A program made the translations under genes and the position numbers. Of a stretch of DNA of 64,000 nt, positions 17,705-26,582 are shown piece after piece. How positions within the stretch are numbered: position 1 is the first letter of the stretch; every line of letters starts with the position of its first letter. Under the pieces are notes generated by a model. It saw only the letters and a program-made list of their open reading frames with translations. It was not told the DNA's origin and did not search any database. The DNA is from Paenibacillus taichungensis (GTDB taxonomy: Bacteria > Bacillota > Bacilli > Paenibacillales > Paenibacillaceae): positions 310,001-374,000 of the forward strand of contig NZ_QEVW01000005.1 in the NCBI RefSeq assembly GCF_003287275.1. The letters run 5' to 3'.

Positions 17705-18196
17705 TTATCCAATGGGGTCCAATTGTACAACGACCTGCTTGCCACTTACCTGGATACCCGTCGTTTTGCTGCCATACTCGGCCAAAGATTTGCACAGCTG
17801 TTCTGCCCATTCCTTGCCCGCAGTTCCTTCCTTGGCTCCATGCACCTGGATGACAAGCTTCACCGAGTCACCTTTCGTCAGGATACGCTCTGCCTGAGAT
17901 TGCTTGGTCTCCCGATCGTGGTCTTCCATCTGCAGGTTCAGTCGGATCTCCTTCACTTTACGTTTATCCGGTGATTTTGCAGCCTCCTTCTTCTCTTGTT
18001 GTTTTTCCTGTTTCGCTGCTCCAGCACCCATTAATTTGCATGGCGGCGGGCTGGTCATTAGGGACATACAGATCAGATCCACCTTGTGCTGCTTCGCAAG
18101 TGCAAGTGCTTCACGCGTAGACATGATGCCGAGATCTTCACCGTTCAAGCCGGTCAGCTGCACTTCAGTCGCTTTAATCTTTTCATTTTTGATCAT
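17705..18196 (-). CDS. infC: Translation initiation factor IF-3 paralogue, stand-alone and divergent
   Basis: A 163-residue IF-3-like protein. The N-terminal domain begins NEKIKATEVQLTG and GEDLGIMSTREALALAK. The linker contains PPPCKLM, matching the PPVCKIM hallmark. The C-terminal domain begins VKEIRLNLQMEDHDRETK. The normally constant DYGKYKYEQQKK linker is replaced by GAGAAKQEKQQEKKE, and the usual FRGRE motif by IQVHGAKEG. The housekeeping infC gene is normally followed by rpmI and rplT; none is near here, so this is probably a second copy. IF-3 binds the 30S subunit and checks initiation codons. The gene follows ppaC, separated by a leader hairpin. It could act under special conditions. 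Confidence 0.85.
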   Translation of the reverse strand: MIKNEKIKATEVQLTGLNGEDLGIMSTREALALAKQHKVDLICMSLMTSPPPCKLMGAGAAKQEKQQEKKEAAKSPDKRKVKEIRLNLQMEDHDRETKQSQAERILTKGDSVKLVIQVHGAKEGTAGKEWAEQLCKSLAEYGSKTTGIQVSGKQVVVQLDPIG

Positions 18197-18211
18197 GGTA
18201 CACCCTCCTCT

Positions 18212-18265
18212 ACAACAAAAGCCTGTCCTGACCTATGACAGATCAAGAGCAGGCTTGGATGTTGT
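18212..18265 (-). promoter_or_regulatory. Leader hairpin upstream of the IF-3 paralogue
   Basis: On the minus strand ACAAC and AAGCCTG pair with CAGGCTT and GTTGT, with an inner TGATC/GGTCA helix. The hairpin ends two bases before the GAGGAGGG ribosome binding site and its 3' side contains TTTTG. It may be a weak terminator or attenuator after ppaC, or a control element for initiation. The class is uncertain. Confidence 0.5.
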
Positions 18266-18321
18266 AACTGAATATTCATCGTATATCTGGACGTAATGGT
18301 TATACGTCGGTTTTGTACATA

Positions 18322-19254
18322 TTACAACGAGTTGAACGCTTCGGTCAGAACTGGAACAATTTGCGATTTGCGGGATACTACGCCTTTGAGCAGCGCTCTG
18401 CTATCCGACAATGTTACATTGTACGCTTTTTCTACAGCTTTGGTGGAAGCACCATAAGCCAATGCAACCGAATCGTTGTTCAGGATGTCGGTTACGACAA
18501 ATACGAACAGGTCAAGACCTTTGCTGGAAATAATCGCTTCAATCGCTGCTTCGAGCTCAGGTTGCTTCACAAGCACATCATTCACGTCAACCGCGTTCAC
18601 TTGTGCAATCTCCACTTTTGCTTGACCCATTGCGAATTCTTTGGCATCCAGGGAGATCAGTTCAGCAATCGTTTTCTGGCTCAGATCCGCACCCGCTTTC
18701 AGCATATCCAGACCATAGCTGTCTGCATCCACACCAGCAATGGCAGCCAGCTCACGTGCTGCTGCTACATCCTGCTCTGTGCACGTTGGGGATTTGAACA
18801 ACAGGGAGTCGGAAATAATCGCGGACAGCATCAGACCAGCAATCGGTGCGCTGATTTCCACGCCGTTTTCTTTGTACAATTTATTCAAAATGGTTGCTGT
18901 ACAACCTACAGGTTCTGCACGGAAATACAAAGGCTGGCTTGTCTCAAAGTTCGCGATCCGGTGATGGTCGATAACTTCAACAACAGTCACTTCCTCAATA
19001 TCGCTAACACTTTGTTGGCGCTCATTGTGGTCAACCAGGATGACCTTGTTCACTTCGTTAGCTGCCGTTTTGATCAGACGTGGCGCTGCCACTTTGAATT
19101 GATCCAGTGCAAATTGAGTTTCGCCGTTTACTTCGCCGAGACGAACAGCTTCAACGTCCTGACCCAATTTTGTTTTCAAGTCTGCATAGGCAATGGCCGA
19201 GCAGATCGTATCCGTATCGGGATTTTTGTGACCGAAGATTAATGCTTTTTCCAT
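18322..19254 (-). CDS. ppaC: Manganese-dependent inorganic pyrophosphatase (family II)
   Basis: A 310-residue DHH-family pyrophosphatase that hydrolyses pyrophosphate to drive biosynthesis. The Mn-binding motifs are GHKNPDTDT at residues 8-16, LVDHNE and VIDHHRI (the DHH motif). The C-terminal substrate-binding motif is SRKSQIVP. There is no CBS or DRTGG insertion, so this is the short, unregulated form, with the usual length of about 309 residues. The 309-codon frame on the opposite strand is a shadow of this gene. Confidence 0.96.
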   Translation of the reverse strand: MEKALIFGHKNPDTDTICSAIAYADLKTKLGQDVEAVRLGEVNGETQFALDQFKVAAPRLIKTAANEVNKVILVDHNERQQSVSDIEEVTVVEVIDHHRIANFETSQPLYFRAEPVGCTATILNKLYKENGVEISAPIAGLMLSAIISDSLLFKSPTCTEQDVAAARELAAIAGVDADSYGLDMLKAGADLSQKTIAELISLDAKEFAMGQAKVEIAQVNAVDVNDVLVKQPELEAAIEAIISSKGLDLFVFVVTDILNNDSVALAYGASTKAVEKAYNVTLSDSRALLKGVVSRKSQIVPVLTEAFNSL

Positions 19255-19382
19255 ATTAATAGCCCTCCGTCAATTCTGATTTAGATGAATAAAATGTAAT
19301 ATTTCAATCATACCCTTACTGATTATAGCGTTAATAAGGCTTAATTCCAATCCCTTTACAGCGAATTAATTACAAAATCATG

Positions 19383-19595
19383 TCAGGCTCTTGCCTTTAT
19401 ACTCCGTAAACGAATGCACAACTCTGCCGTTCCACCAGCTTCAATCCATTGTCGATATGTATACCAATCCACATTCTCAAGAAAGGAAAAGGTTAGGGCT
19501 TCAACGGGATTTAATTTATACTTTTGTTTAAAGAGATTTATTTGAATTTCGCCGTGTGGATTAAACCTCGGGACCCTGACGGGTCTCTCCTCTTT
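19383..19595 (-). other. Coding-like stretch without a start codon, downstream of the phosphatase
   Basis: An open frame of about 70 codons, partly overlapping the 3' end of the metallophosphatase gene in another frame, reads like real protein: KYKLNPVEALTFSF, then LENVDWYTYRQWIEAGG, then TAELCIRLRSIKARA and a stop. It has no ATG, GTG or TTG and no ribosome binding site. It may be the tail of a decayed gene, a product of frameshifting from the phosphatase, or chance. The rest of the 19255-19560 gap should hold the ppaC promoter; I saw nothing else there. Confidence 0.3.
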
Positions 19596-20307
19596 TCACA
19601 AAAAGAGTCTCTAGACTTCCATCTTCGCCGATCTCCAGCAAGTTTAATTGAGCACCATAAGCACATCCGCCATCAATGCCAATCTTGTCCCCATTCGGAT
19701 CAAACCATACACCTGGCTCCTTATGCAAGTTTTTGACTGGCGTATGACCGAATACCACCGTCTCCTCAAGCGAGGTTGGTCTTGAATAGAATGGCTCCCG
19801 AATCCAAATGAAGTCACGCTCTGACTGGGTCCGCCAATCCTCCACATCCGGATTAATCCCGGCATGTACAAAGATATAACCAGGAATTTCGTATACAAGG
19901 GGAAGCTGTTCCAAAAAACGAAGATGATGCTCATAGTGTGTACGGACCCACTGTTTGGCTTCAGTATACACATCCCAGTCCAACTGCTCATCATTCAAAG
20001 AAACCTCGACATAGCTGGCCAGCGTCTGTAGACCTCCATTGCGAATCCAGTGTTTGTCATATTCCTCGACATTATGGTTCAGCGCCTTGACCATCATCGC
20101 ATCATGATTTCCTTTGATCGCAATAATGTTGTACTGCTCGTGCATCTGCATAATCTGCTCCACGACCTCTTTGCTCTTCGGTCCGCGATCGACATAATCA
20201 CCTAGCAAAATCAGCTCGTCCTGCTCAGGATCGTATGCTGCCAGCTCAAGCAGAGCATTGAATTCGTCGTAACAGCCATGAATATCACTAATGACACATC
20301 TGCGAAT
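19561..20307 (-). CDS. Metallophosphatase (PrpE/diadenosine-tetraphosphatase type) with apparent ATT start
   Basis: A calcineurin-like phosphoesterase of about 248 residues. Metal-binding motifs in order are SDIHG (DxH), LLGDYVDRGP (GDxVDRG), AIKGNHD (GNHD), FVHAGINPD and FGHTPV. These define the PPP-type group containing ApaH and bacterial Ser/Thr phosphatases. The frame is open only to an in-frame stop at 20329-20331. Between that stop and SDIHG there is no ATG, GTG or TTG. The ATT at 20305-20307 lies where homologues begin (ATT-CGC-AGA for M-R-R) and has AGGAG eight bases upstream, so I take it as the start. A TTG at 20208 would remove the essential DxH motif. The preceding LLM gene is 99 bases upstream. 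Confidence 0.85.
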   Translation of the reverse strand: MRRCVISDIHGCYDEFNALLELAAYDPEQDELILLGDYVDRGPKSKEVVEQIMQMHEQYNIIAIKGNHDAMMVKALNHNVEEYDKHWIRNGGLQTLASYVEVSLNDEQLDWDVYTEAKQWVRTHYEHHLRFLEQLPLVYEIPGYIFVHAGINPDVEDWRTQSERDFIWIREPFYSRPTSLEETVVFGHTPVKNLHKEPGVWFDPNGDKIGIDGGCAYGAQLNLLEIGEDGSLETLFVKRGETRQGPEV

Positions 20308-20346
20308 GTGAATCTCTCCTCTCCCTGATCACGCAAGAGTATAACC

Positions 20347-20370
20347 GGAACCTTGCAAAGACAAGGCTCC
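20347..20370 (-). terminator. Hairpin between the LLM oxidoreductase and phosphatase genes
   Basis: GGAGCCTTG pairs with CAAGGTTCC (9 base pairs including one G-T, 6-base loop) on the minus strand, without a T-run. It lies 40 bases upstream of the ATT start, so it may be part of the phosphatase leader rather than a terminator. Confidence 0.35.
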
Positions 20371-20406
20371 AGCCATTTCAGAATACTAATTCCCTTTCAG
20401 TACCGA

Positions 20407-21414
20407 TTAATCCTGCTTTATATTAAAGGCTTCCGCTATCAAGCTGAATGAACGTAAACGATCTTGGAATGAGTGAATCGCGGATGCAATAATAACTTCA
20501 TCTGCTTCATAGCGTTCAGCCATTGCTGTAATTTTGTCCTTCACTTGATCCGGTGTACCGACGATAGAAAAAGAACGGCGTTGACGGATCTGTTCCATCT
20601 CCATGGCCGTAAATGGATAGTTGTTCACCGTTTCCAGGGATGGGAATGAGTTCTGCTCCAGCCCCCGGCCAAGCCGCAGGAAGAATAACTCATTACTTCG
20701 AGCCAGTTCAGCGGCTGCTTCTTCGGTCTCTGCACAGAATGCCGACACCGCAATCATGGAATGTGGTTTGTCATTCAGGATAGAAGGCTTGAAGTGTCTG
20801 CGATAATGCTTCATCGCTTCCTCTCCACCCGGCGTTCCGAAAAATTGGGCAAACGCGTAAGCGGTCCCTTGTGCTGCAGCAATTCGCGCACCTTCGGAAC
20901 TGGAGCCGAGCAACCATACTTCCGGAACAGTTGGTACGGATGGCCCAGCAACTAGGGAAGCAAAACGATGATCCTCCGGCAGCTGTTCATGAAAGTATCC
21001 ACCCAGATCGGCAATCTGCTGTGGGAAAAATTGCACATTCGATGACTTTCCTTCATTCAAAGCTCTGCTGGCAATCGGCATGCCACCCGGGGCTCTGCCA
21101 ATGCCAAGATCGATTCGGCCAGGGTGTAGAGCTTCCAGTAAACGGAAGTTCTCAGCAACTTTATATGCACTGTAATGAGGCAGCATGACGCCGCCTGAAC
21201 CTACACGAATTCGATCTGTATGTGCTGCGACATGTGCAATCATAACTTCCGGACTGGAAAATGACAGTGCTCCGCTGCCATGATGCTCCGACATCCAGAA
21301 GCGGGAGAAGCCCAGTTCATCTGCATGTTTGGCAAGAGTTACAGTCTCCTGAAGGGTATCCTGTACCGTCCGTCCCTCATTAATATGTCCATGTTCAAGT
21401 ACACTAAGTTTCAT
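20407..21414 (-). CDS. LLM class flavin-dependent oxidoreductase
   Basis: A 335-residue luciferase-like monooxygenase-fold protein of the MsnO8/YceB-like subgroup. Typical segments are FWMSEHHGSGALSFSSPEV at about residues 39-57, RIRVGSGGVMLPHYS, HPGRIDLGIGRAPGG and, near the C-terminus, SFSIVGTPDQVKDKI. The fold is a TIM barrel that binds FMN or F420. The Bacillus relatives are of unknown substrate, so I assign none. It precedes the metallophosphatase gene on the same strand with a hairpin between them. Confidence 0.9.
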   Translation of the reverse strand: MKLSVLEHGHINEGRTVQDTLQETVTLAKHADELGFSRFWMSEHHGSGALSFSSPEVMIAHVAAHTDRIRVGSGGVMLPHYSAYKVAENFRLLEALHPGRIDLGIGRAPGGMPIASRALNEGKSSNVQFFPQQIADLGGYFHEQLPEDHRFASLVAGPSVPTVPEVWLLGSSSEGARIAAAQGTAYAFAQFFGTPGGEEAMKHYRRHFKPSILNDKPHSMIAVSAFCAETEEAAAELARSNELFFLRLGRGLEQNSFPSLETVNNYPFTAMEMEQIRQRRSFSIVGTPDQVKDKITAMAERYEADEVIIASAIHSFQDRLRSFSLIAEAFNIKQD

Positions 21415-21540
21415 CTATATTCATTCCTTTCGTCATCTGCGTTAGTGGCTCCATCTCCCATTGTAACATTATTGATTACAGTTTCAAAGGATATCTGCTT
21501 CTCAGTTACACGTTCATTACACGAAGAAATGTACGATGAA

Positions 21541-21580
21541 TAAACAAATAACGCCACCAGCTCGTGAGCCAGTGACGTTA
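21541..21580 (-). terminator. Intrinsic terminator of the LTA synthase gene
   Basis: On the minus strand AACGTCACTGGCTC pairs with GAGCTGGTGGCGTT (G-T pairs included) across a short loop, followed by ATTTGTTTATTC. It lies 28 bases after the stop at 21608. Confidence 0.75.
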
Positions 21581-21607
21581 TAGTATTTCATACATATAAG
21601 AATTCAA

Positions 21608-23545
21608 TTACGGTGCACGTTTGGGCAACAGCTTCACATACTCGTCAGACAGCTTCATCAAATTGAGCACATGCTCATAATCGGAACGGTACGGCTCCAA
21701 ATCCGTGACGGGTTCATACGTTTTTAACGAGTAGGCTGTTCCATCATCAAAGCCCGCACCCGGAATAAACATAATATCATTATTCACAAAAGAACCTGTC
21801 GGCAAATAATACCGGATACCGAACGCATTATGGTCCATGTTAAGTAGATCGTGTCCAAATGCTGTGAATTTCTCTTCCTTCAAAGAAACCCCCATGAGGT
21901 TCATCACCGTTGGCAGTATATCCAATTGACCGCCAGGCTGTTCTATGACTTGACCTTTCGCCTGTTTCGGCGTGTGGATCAAGAGCGGGATATTGAAGCG
22001 GCTAACTTTACCATCATAGGGCACACCAAGATTGGTCTGAATCTGCTGAGTTATCTCATCATTTGCCGGAAGACCGAAATGGTCGCCATATATAACGAGT
22101 GTTGTGTTATCCCATAGCCCGTTTGCCTTGAGTTCATTGATCAGCTGACCTACCGCATAATCCGTATAATTGATCGCTTGCAGGTAATCATGCAGCAACG
22201 TATTGGTGATTGTGGCCGGGATGGTAATTCTCGCTCGGTCCGCAGGAACCGTAAACGGTGAGTGGCTGGATGCTGTAATGAACTGAGCATAGAACGGCTG
22301 ATTAGCAGCCTGATGCGCAGCCATTTTTTCCACACCTACACGATATAATTCCTCATCCGATGGTCCAAAATCATTAAATTTATCATTCTTGAAGCTAGGC
22401 TTGTCGAAGTAACGATTGAATCCAAGCGCCGGATACATTTTGTTCCGGTTCCAGAAAGTGACGTCATTGACATGGAACGTTTCTGACTCATATCCTTCTT
22501 TGCCTAGCAGTTTTGGAAGACTTGGCAGATCACGGTCACTATACCCTGCTGACATGGGTACAACTCCAGTTGGATAGATGGATGTGTTCGACATGAACTC
22601 AGCATCCGATGTATTTCCCTGTCCGATCTGTTGGAAAAAATGAGAGAAATAATAGCTTTCTTTTGCCAGATCATTCAGAACGGGGGTTAACACCTGACCG
22701 TCGAGAGAAGCATTAATCGGGAAGTTTTGAAATGACTCCAGTTGGAGGACAATCAGGTTGCTTCCTTTAGCCTGACCATAATATTTGGTTTTGATAGCCG
22801 TGCCTTGACTAAACTTATCCTGATACGGAAACTTGCTAACCAGTTGATTAATCTTGTCGATGGTTTCGTTAATGTTGCCATTCGCAATGGCTTCATTCTC
22901 TTTGCTCGTCAGAATCGCAGATGACACCTGATAATTCAGGAAACCGAGATTTTCGGCACGAACCAGCTCATTATCAATTGTTTCCCCTTTGACAATGAAG
23001 CTGCCTGACAGCACGATGCAAAAAGCAGCTGTAAGAGCTACACCCAACTTGCCCCAATACCGTCTCCGGCTTCTGCCGAAATGGAGTCCACTGTCGCGGT
23101 AGCTGCTGTTACGAGATGAAGCACGACGACTGCGCAAGATAAACCATACGGGCAGTGCCAGTACGATATCCACAAAAAATAGGAAGTGCTCTGGTCTTAC
23201 CAAAGGCCCGATACTGCCCCTCACTTGGGCGACTTGGCCCAGTTCGCTGAGTGCCGTATATGTGGGAACCGAACTGAAATGTACGTTATAGAGTGTCGCC
23301 GCGAACAATACAAGCGAGAACAACACATTAAAACCTGCGTACACTGAACGCTTCCAGGTTTTTGGCACGATCAGATCGAGGATACATACCACGGTCAGGG
23401 CCCCCAATGCGTCAGTAACGAAACCGATGCCAGACAGACCCTGGAAAAAGAAATACCGCAAAAGCGACAGCTTCAGCAGCATAAGAATGAATAACACGGC
23501 AAACAAGGTCCGTGATGAGGTCCGCTCATTTTTGGAATTAAACAT
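21608..23545 (-). CDS. Lipoteichoic acid synthase family protein (membrane sulfatase-fold)
   Basis: A 645-residue enzyme. Five membrane segments fill about residues 15-210, including a basic RSRRASSRNSS loop between spans. An extracellular sulfatase-fold domain follows. The catalytic threonine is in QGNTSDAEFMS (Thr300 in S. aureus LtaS), with metal-binding LESFQNFP before it and YGDHFGLP after it. Such enzymes polymerise glycerol phosphate from phosphatidylglycerol outside the membrane. Firmicutes usually carry several paralogues (LtaS, YfnI, YqgS, YvgJ), and I cannot say which this is. ATG 23545 is preferred to the upstream TTG at 23557. Confidence 0.9.
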   Translation of the reverse strand: MFNSKNERTSSRTLFAVLFILMLLKLSLLRYFFFQGLSGIGFVTDALGALTVVCILDLIVPKTWKRSVYAGFNVLFSLVLFAATLYNVHFSSVPTYTALSELGQVAQVRGSIGPLVRPEHFLFFVDIVLALPVWFILRSRRASSRNSSYRDSGLHFGRSRRRYWGKLGVALTAAFCIVLSGSFIVKGETIDNELVRAENLGFLNYQVSSAILTSKENEAIANGNINETIDKINQLVSKFPYQDKFSQGTAIKTKYYGQAKGSNLIVLQLESFQNFPINASLDGQVLTPVLNDLAKESYYFSHFFQQIGQGNTSDAEFMSNTSIYPTGVVPMSAGYSDRDLPSLPKLLGKEGYESETFHVNDVTFWNRNKMYPALGFNRYFDKPSFKNDKFNDFGPSDEELYRVGVEKMAAHQAANQPFYAQFITASSHSPFTVPADRARITIPATITNTLLHDYLQAINYTDYAVGQLINELKANGLWDNTTLVIYGDHFGLPANDEITQQIQTNLGVPYDGKVSRFNIPLLIHTPKQAKGQVIEQPGGQLDILPTVMNLMGVSLKEEKFTAFGHDLLNMDHNAFGIRYYLPTGSFVNNDIMFIPGAGFDDGTAYSLKTYEPVTDLEPYRSDYEHVLNLMKLSDEYVKLLPKRAP

Positions 23546-23649
23546 GGTCGCTTTCAACCCTTATCTGAAATTTTTACGTTCCTTTTACAAAACGCATATT
23601 TCAGTATAACAGTTTTAGGGTTGCTATTCCATGAGGGGATATGGAAATG

Positions 23650-25920
23650 TTATGCAATCGTCGATATATCGCCGTCCTGCCTGTTCTCATTTGGGTCCTG
23701 CTTCTGAGCAAGGAGTGCCGCCTGTGCAGCAGCAATACGAGCTAGCGGTACCTGTTCTGGCAGACAGCTTACATAGTCCAGACCAATACGGTGGCAAAAA
23801 GCAATGGAAGCCGGATCGGCTGCATTCTCGCCACAGATGCCTGCTTTTAAATAAGGTTTCCGAATTCGGCCCTGAACGAGAGCCATCTCCACCAACTGCC
23901 CCACTCCGTCGATATCCAGTACCTGAAATGGATTACTGGGCAATGAGTGTTGTTGCTCAACAAAATGAAGGAAGGGCTTCTCCATATTGTGACGGCTGTA
24001 ACCAAATGTCATCTGTGTCAGCTCATCAGTGCCAAACGAGAAGAAGTCCGCATGACGCGCGACAGGAGCTGCAGTCAGTGCCGCTCGAGGAACTTCAATC
24101 CGTGCTCCCACTTTGTAAAGACAGTGACGTTTCTCCTCTCCAAGCACCTGGTCCGCTACATGATCCACCAGATCTCTCATGACCTGAAGTTCATTGGCAT
24201 GAGCTATCAAAGGAATCATAATCTCCGGCCGTACCCATAAACCTTGGCGGATGCCCTTCACCGCTGCACGAAAAATGGCTTCAAGCTGCATATCGTAGAT
24301 TTCCGGGAAAACGGTTCCCAGTCGACAGTCCTGCTGTCCTAGCAGTGGATATTGTCCCTGCAATTCCAGCACCCTGCGGATAACACGCTCAAGCTCCTGC
24401 AGTTCGGTATTGTCCTCCTCCAATGCCTTGAGAGCCAACTGCTCTTGTCGTTCTTTTAACGTTTCAATATCAGGCAGCAGCTCATGCAGCGGTGGATCAA
24501 GCAATCGAATGGTTACCGGATAACCATCCATCGCTTCGAAGAGTTGTTCAAAATCAGCCTGCTGCATCGGCAATAGACGTTCCAGTCCACGTTTGCGCTC
24601 AGCTTCACTGTCAGCCAGAATCATTTTCTGTACAAAAGGAAATCTCGAAGCAGACAACAACAGTTGTTCTGTTCGACACAATCCAATGCCCTCAGCGCCT
24701 AACGCGCGGGCCTTCATGGCGTCCTTGGGATGATCCACATTCGAAAGTATTGTAAGCCCCTTCATTTCATCTGCCCATTCCAGTAGAAGCTGCAGCTCTG
24801 GTGATAAAGTTGAAGATGCTTTAAGCAATTCCGTCACATGCCAAGGCTGGATACGTAATATTGCATTCTCTTTGGTGATTACCCCTTCATCCACAAAGTC
24901 TACAGTACTCCTCAGCGTCGCCTGTGAGGTTAACCTCGCCTCACTGATTTCCACCAGATACAGGCTCCCTGAATCCACGACAAATTGGATCTCCTGTACC
25001 TCTCTCGTGTGGGATTCCAGATAACTGCAAGCATCCTGCAAAAAATCATACACTCCCGGCTCTTCACTTCGTAGTTGTTCCAATCCTTCATTCGAACGCC
25101 AGGAAGCAGCAGATGAAACGTAATCACCTGTCATGCCCCGTTCCCCGGTACCCGGATGACGAGAATATACCGTTCCGTTTCCGCTTCGATCACCACACTC
25201 GCCATTGACCATCACCTGTATAAGAACAGCTGCTCCATGAGTTTCATCGGAGAAAGGAGAAGGATTACGAAGAAGTTCTTGTTGGGAGCTGGGCCTTATG
25301 ACACGTTGTGAATCAGAAACTGCACGCATCACTTCTTTTAATTGTAACTGCACATCCTGAGGGAAAGGATGACGTCCTTTCTCTTCTATTAAGCGTTTAT
25401 ATTCTGCGATGGCGAATTCTAGCTTCGCTTCATCGAGTATCGAGATGTCTCCCCATTTTTCTTCAAATAGGGTATACGGAATGTCGTGCACCAGTTGACC
25501 ATAATCCTGCAATAAAATCCGATAACAATTAAGGGCATACTGACGATCATTCGTTTGCCTCGCGAAACCCTCCACCGTCACATCATTCAGTCCTACATAA
25601 AGCAAAGCATGGGATGCCGTATTACGGGAACACGTTTCACTTGACCGGACGGCAAGCAGCAGCGGTGCTAAAGAATCACCGAAGAATTTGCCGGTTTGCT
25701 TCTCTAGATGCTGAATTGCGCTGCCAATCTCCTGGGCTCCTTCAGCTGAAAGATGTGCAAGACGGGTACAGAACGTGCGACAGCCTTCCCTTGTTACAAT
25801 GAATCCGGCCGGAACGGGCCAACCTGCCTGGAGCAACGCCGCAAGTCCAGCCCCTTTACTACCCATCAGCCCTTTCATCTCTGCCGTACCTTCTTCCAAT
25901 AGAACTACCCGTTTCGTCAT
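23650..25920 (-). CDS. PPDK-like protein lacking the phosphohistidine swivel domain
   Basis: A 756-residue relative of pyruvate phosphate dikinase (about 875 residues). The N-terminal ATP-grasp part is recognisable: VVLLEEGTAEMKGLMGSKGA, AVRSSE with Arg92, and GTVYSRHPGTGE. The C-terminal TIM barrel has EGIGLCRTEQ and AGICGENAADPASI, keeping the catalytic Cys. Where PPDK has about 130 residues carrying GGMTSHAAVVARG, this protein passes directly from ILRIQPWHVTELL to LEWADEMKGLT (residues about 355-385). The histidine that carries phosphate between the two active sites is therefore missing. Normal PPDK substrate-loop motifs such as PGMMDT are also changed. It cannot run the usual reaction; a regulatory or new role, or decay, is possible. 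ATG 25920 has GGGAG seven bases upstream. Confidence 0.88.
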   Translation of the reverse strand: MTKRVVLLEEGTAEMKGLMGSKGAGLAALLQAGWPVPAGFIVTREGCRTFCTRLAHLSAEGAQEIGSAIQHLEKQTGKFFGDSLAPLLLAVRSSETCSRNTASHALLYVGLNDVTVEGFARQTNDRQYALNCYRILLQDYGQLVHDIPYTLFEEKWGDISILDEAKLEFAIAEYKRLIEEKGRHPFPQDVQLQLKEVMRAVSDSQRVIRPSSQQELLRNPSPFSDETHGAAVLIQVMVNGECGDRSGNGTVYSRHPGTGERGMTGDYVSSAASWRSNEGLEQLRSEEPGVYDFLQDACSYLESHTREVQEIQFVVDSGSLYLVEISEARLTSQATLRSTVDFVDEGVITKENAILRIQPWHVTELLKASSTLSPELQLLLEWADEMKGLTILSNVDHPKDAMKARALGAEGIGLCRTEQLLLSASRFPFVQKMILADSEAERKRGLERLLPMQQADFEQLFEAMDGYPVTIRLLDPPLHELLPDIETLKERQEQLALKALEEDNTELQELERVIRRVLELQGQYPLLGQQDCRLGTVFPEIYDMQLEAIFRAAVKGIRQGLWVRPEIMIPLIAHANELQVMRDLVDHVADQVLGEEKRHCLYKVGARIEVPRAALTAAPVARHADFFSFGTDELTQMTFGYSRHNMEKPFLHFVEQQHSLPSNPFQVLDIDGVGQLVEMALVQGRIRKPYLKAGICGENAADPASIAFCHRIGLDYVSCLPEQVPLARIAAAQAALLAQKQDPNENRQDGDISTIA

Positions 25921-26171
25921 TACAGCGCTCCCATCTGCCATTACATGGCTGTGCTTAAAAGGCAATTCGGTCGCTCGAATTGTCCTTTATCTAATGGTAT
26001 GTCGCAATGCGGCAGTCAAGGACATTTGCTTCCTCTTTTTGTGCTTGAATTGAAGTTGTATGTTGGGCGCTCGTATATGGTAATATAAAGCTTGACTCAA
26101 TCTAAATAGCTACATCCAAACGCATACATGCTTCAACCATGATCAACTACGTATATAAGGAGTGTAAATCA

Positions 26172-26549
26172 ATGTTTACTCAAGTCGGACAAATTATGTT
26201 GTATGTAAACGATCAGGACAAGGCTCTTCAATTTTGGACAGAAAAAGCAGGTTTCCATGTCGTTAACGAAGTCAATGGGAATGGCATGCGCTGGATTGAG
26301 ATTGCTCCTGTGAAGGATGCCCAAACCACCATTATCCTGCACGATAAAGAATTCGTTGCCAAAATGTCCCCTGAATTAAACCTTGGCACACCATCTCTTA
26401 TGCTTTTCACAGATAACCTGGATCAACTTTACACTCACTTATCCAATAAACAAGTTACGGTTGGCGAGATTGTAACGATGCCTGGCGGAAGAGTATTCAA
26501 CTTTGCAGATGACGAAAACAATTACTTTGCTGTTATGGAGAAAAACTAA
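26172..26549 (+). CDS. VOC (glyoxalase/bleomycin-resistance fold) protein
   Basis: A 125-residue vicinal-oxygen-chelate protein built of two beta-alpha-beta-beta-beta units. The first unit is QIMLYVNDQDKALQFWTEKAGF and the second is TPSLMLFTDNLDQLYTHL with GGRVFNFADDENNYFAVME at the end. Members include glyoxalases, dioxygenases and drug-binding proteins, so substrate is not assignable. ATG 26172 has AAGGAGTG seven bases upstream and is preferred to an upstream in-frame start at 26139. Monocistronic, ended by the terminator at 26583. Confidence 0.88.
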   Translation: MFTQVGQIMLYVNDQDKALQFWTEKAGFHVVNEVNGNGMRWIEIAPVKDAQTTIILHDKEFVAKMSPELNLGTPSLMLFTDNLDQLYTHLSNKQVTVGEIVTMPGGRVFNFADDENNYFAVMEKN

Positions 26550-26582
26550 ATCTCCTGACTTAACTGAAGCAAGACGACACAC

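Noticed and set aside
18313..19242. A 309-codon open frame on the plus strand, antisense to ppaC
   Set aside because: It is rich in Cys, His, Phe and Gln in the pattern expected from reading a conserved gene backwards, has no ribosome binding site, and ppaC on the other strand has all family II motifs.
19561..20208. TTG at 20208 as the start of the metallophosphatase
   Set aside because: It would remove the DxH metal-binding motif, although the upstream codons encode that motif intact in the same frame.
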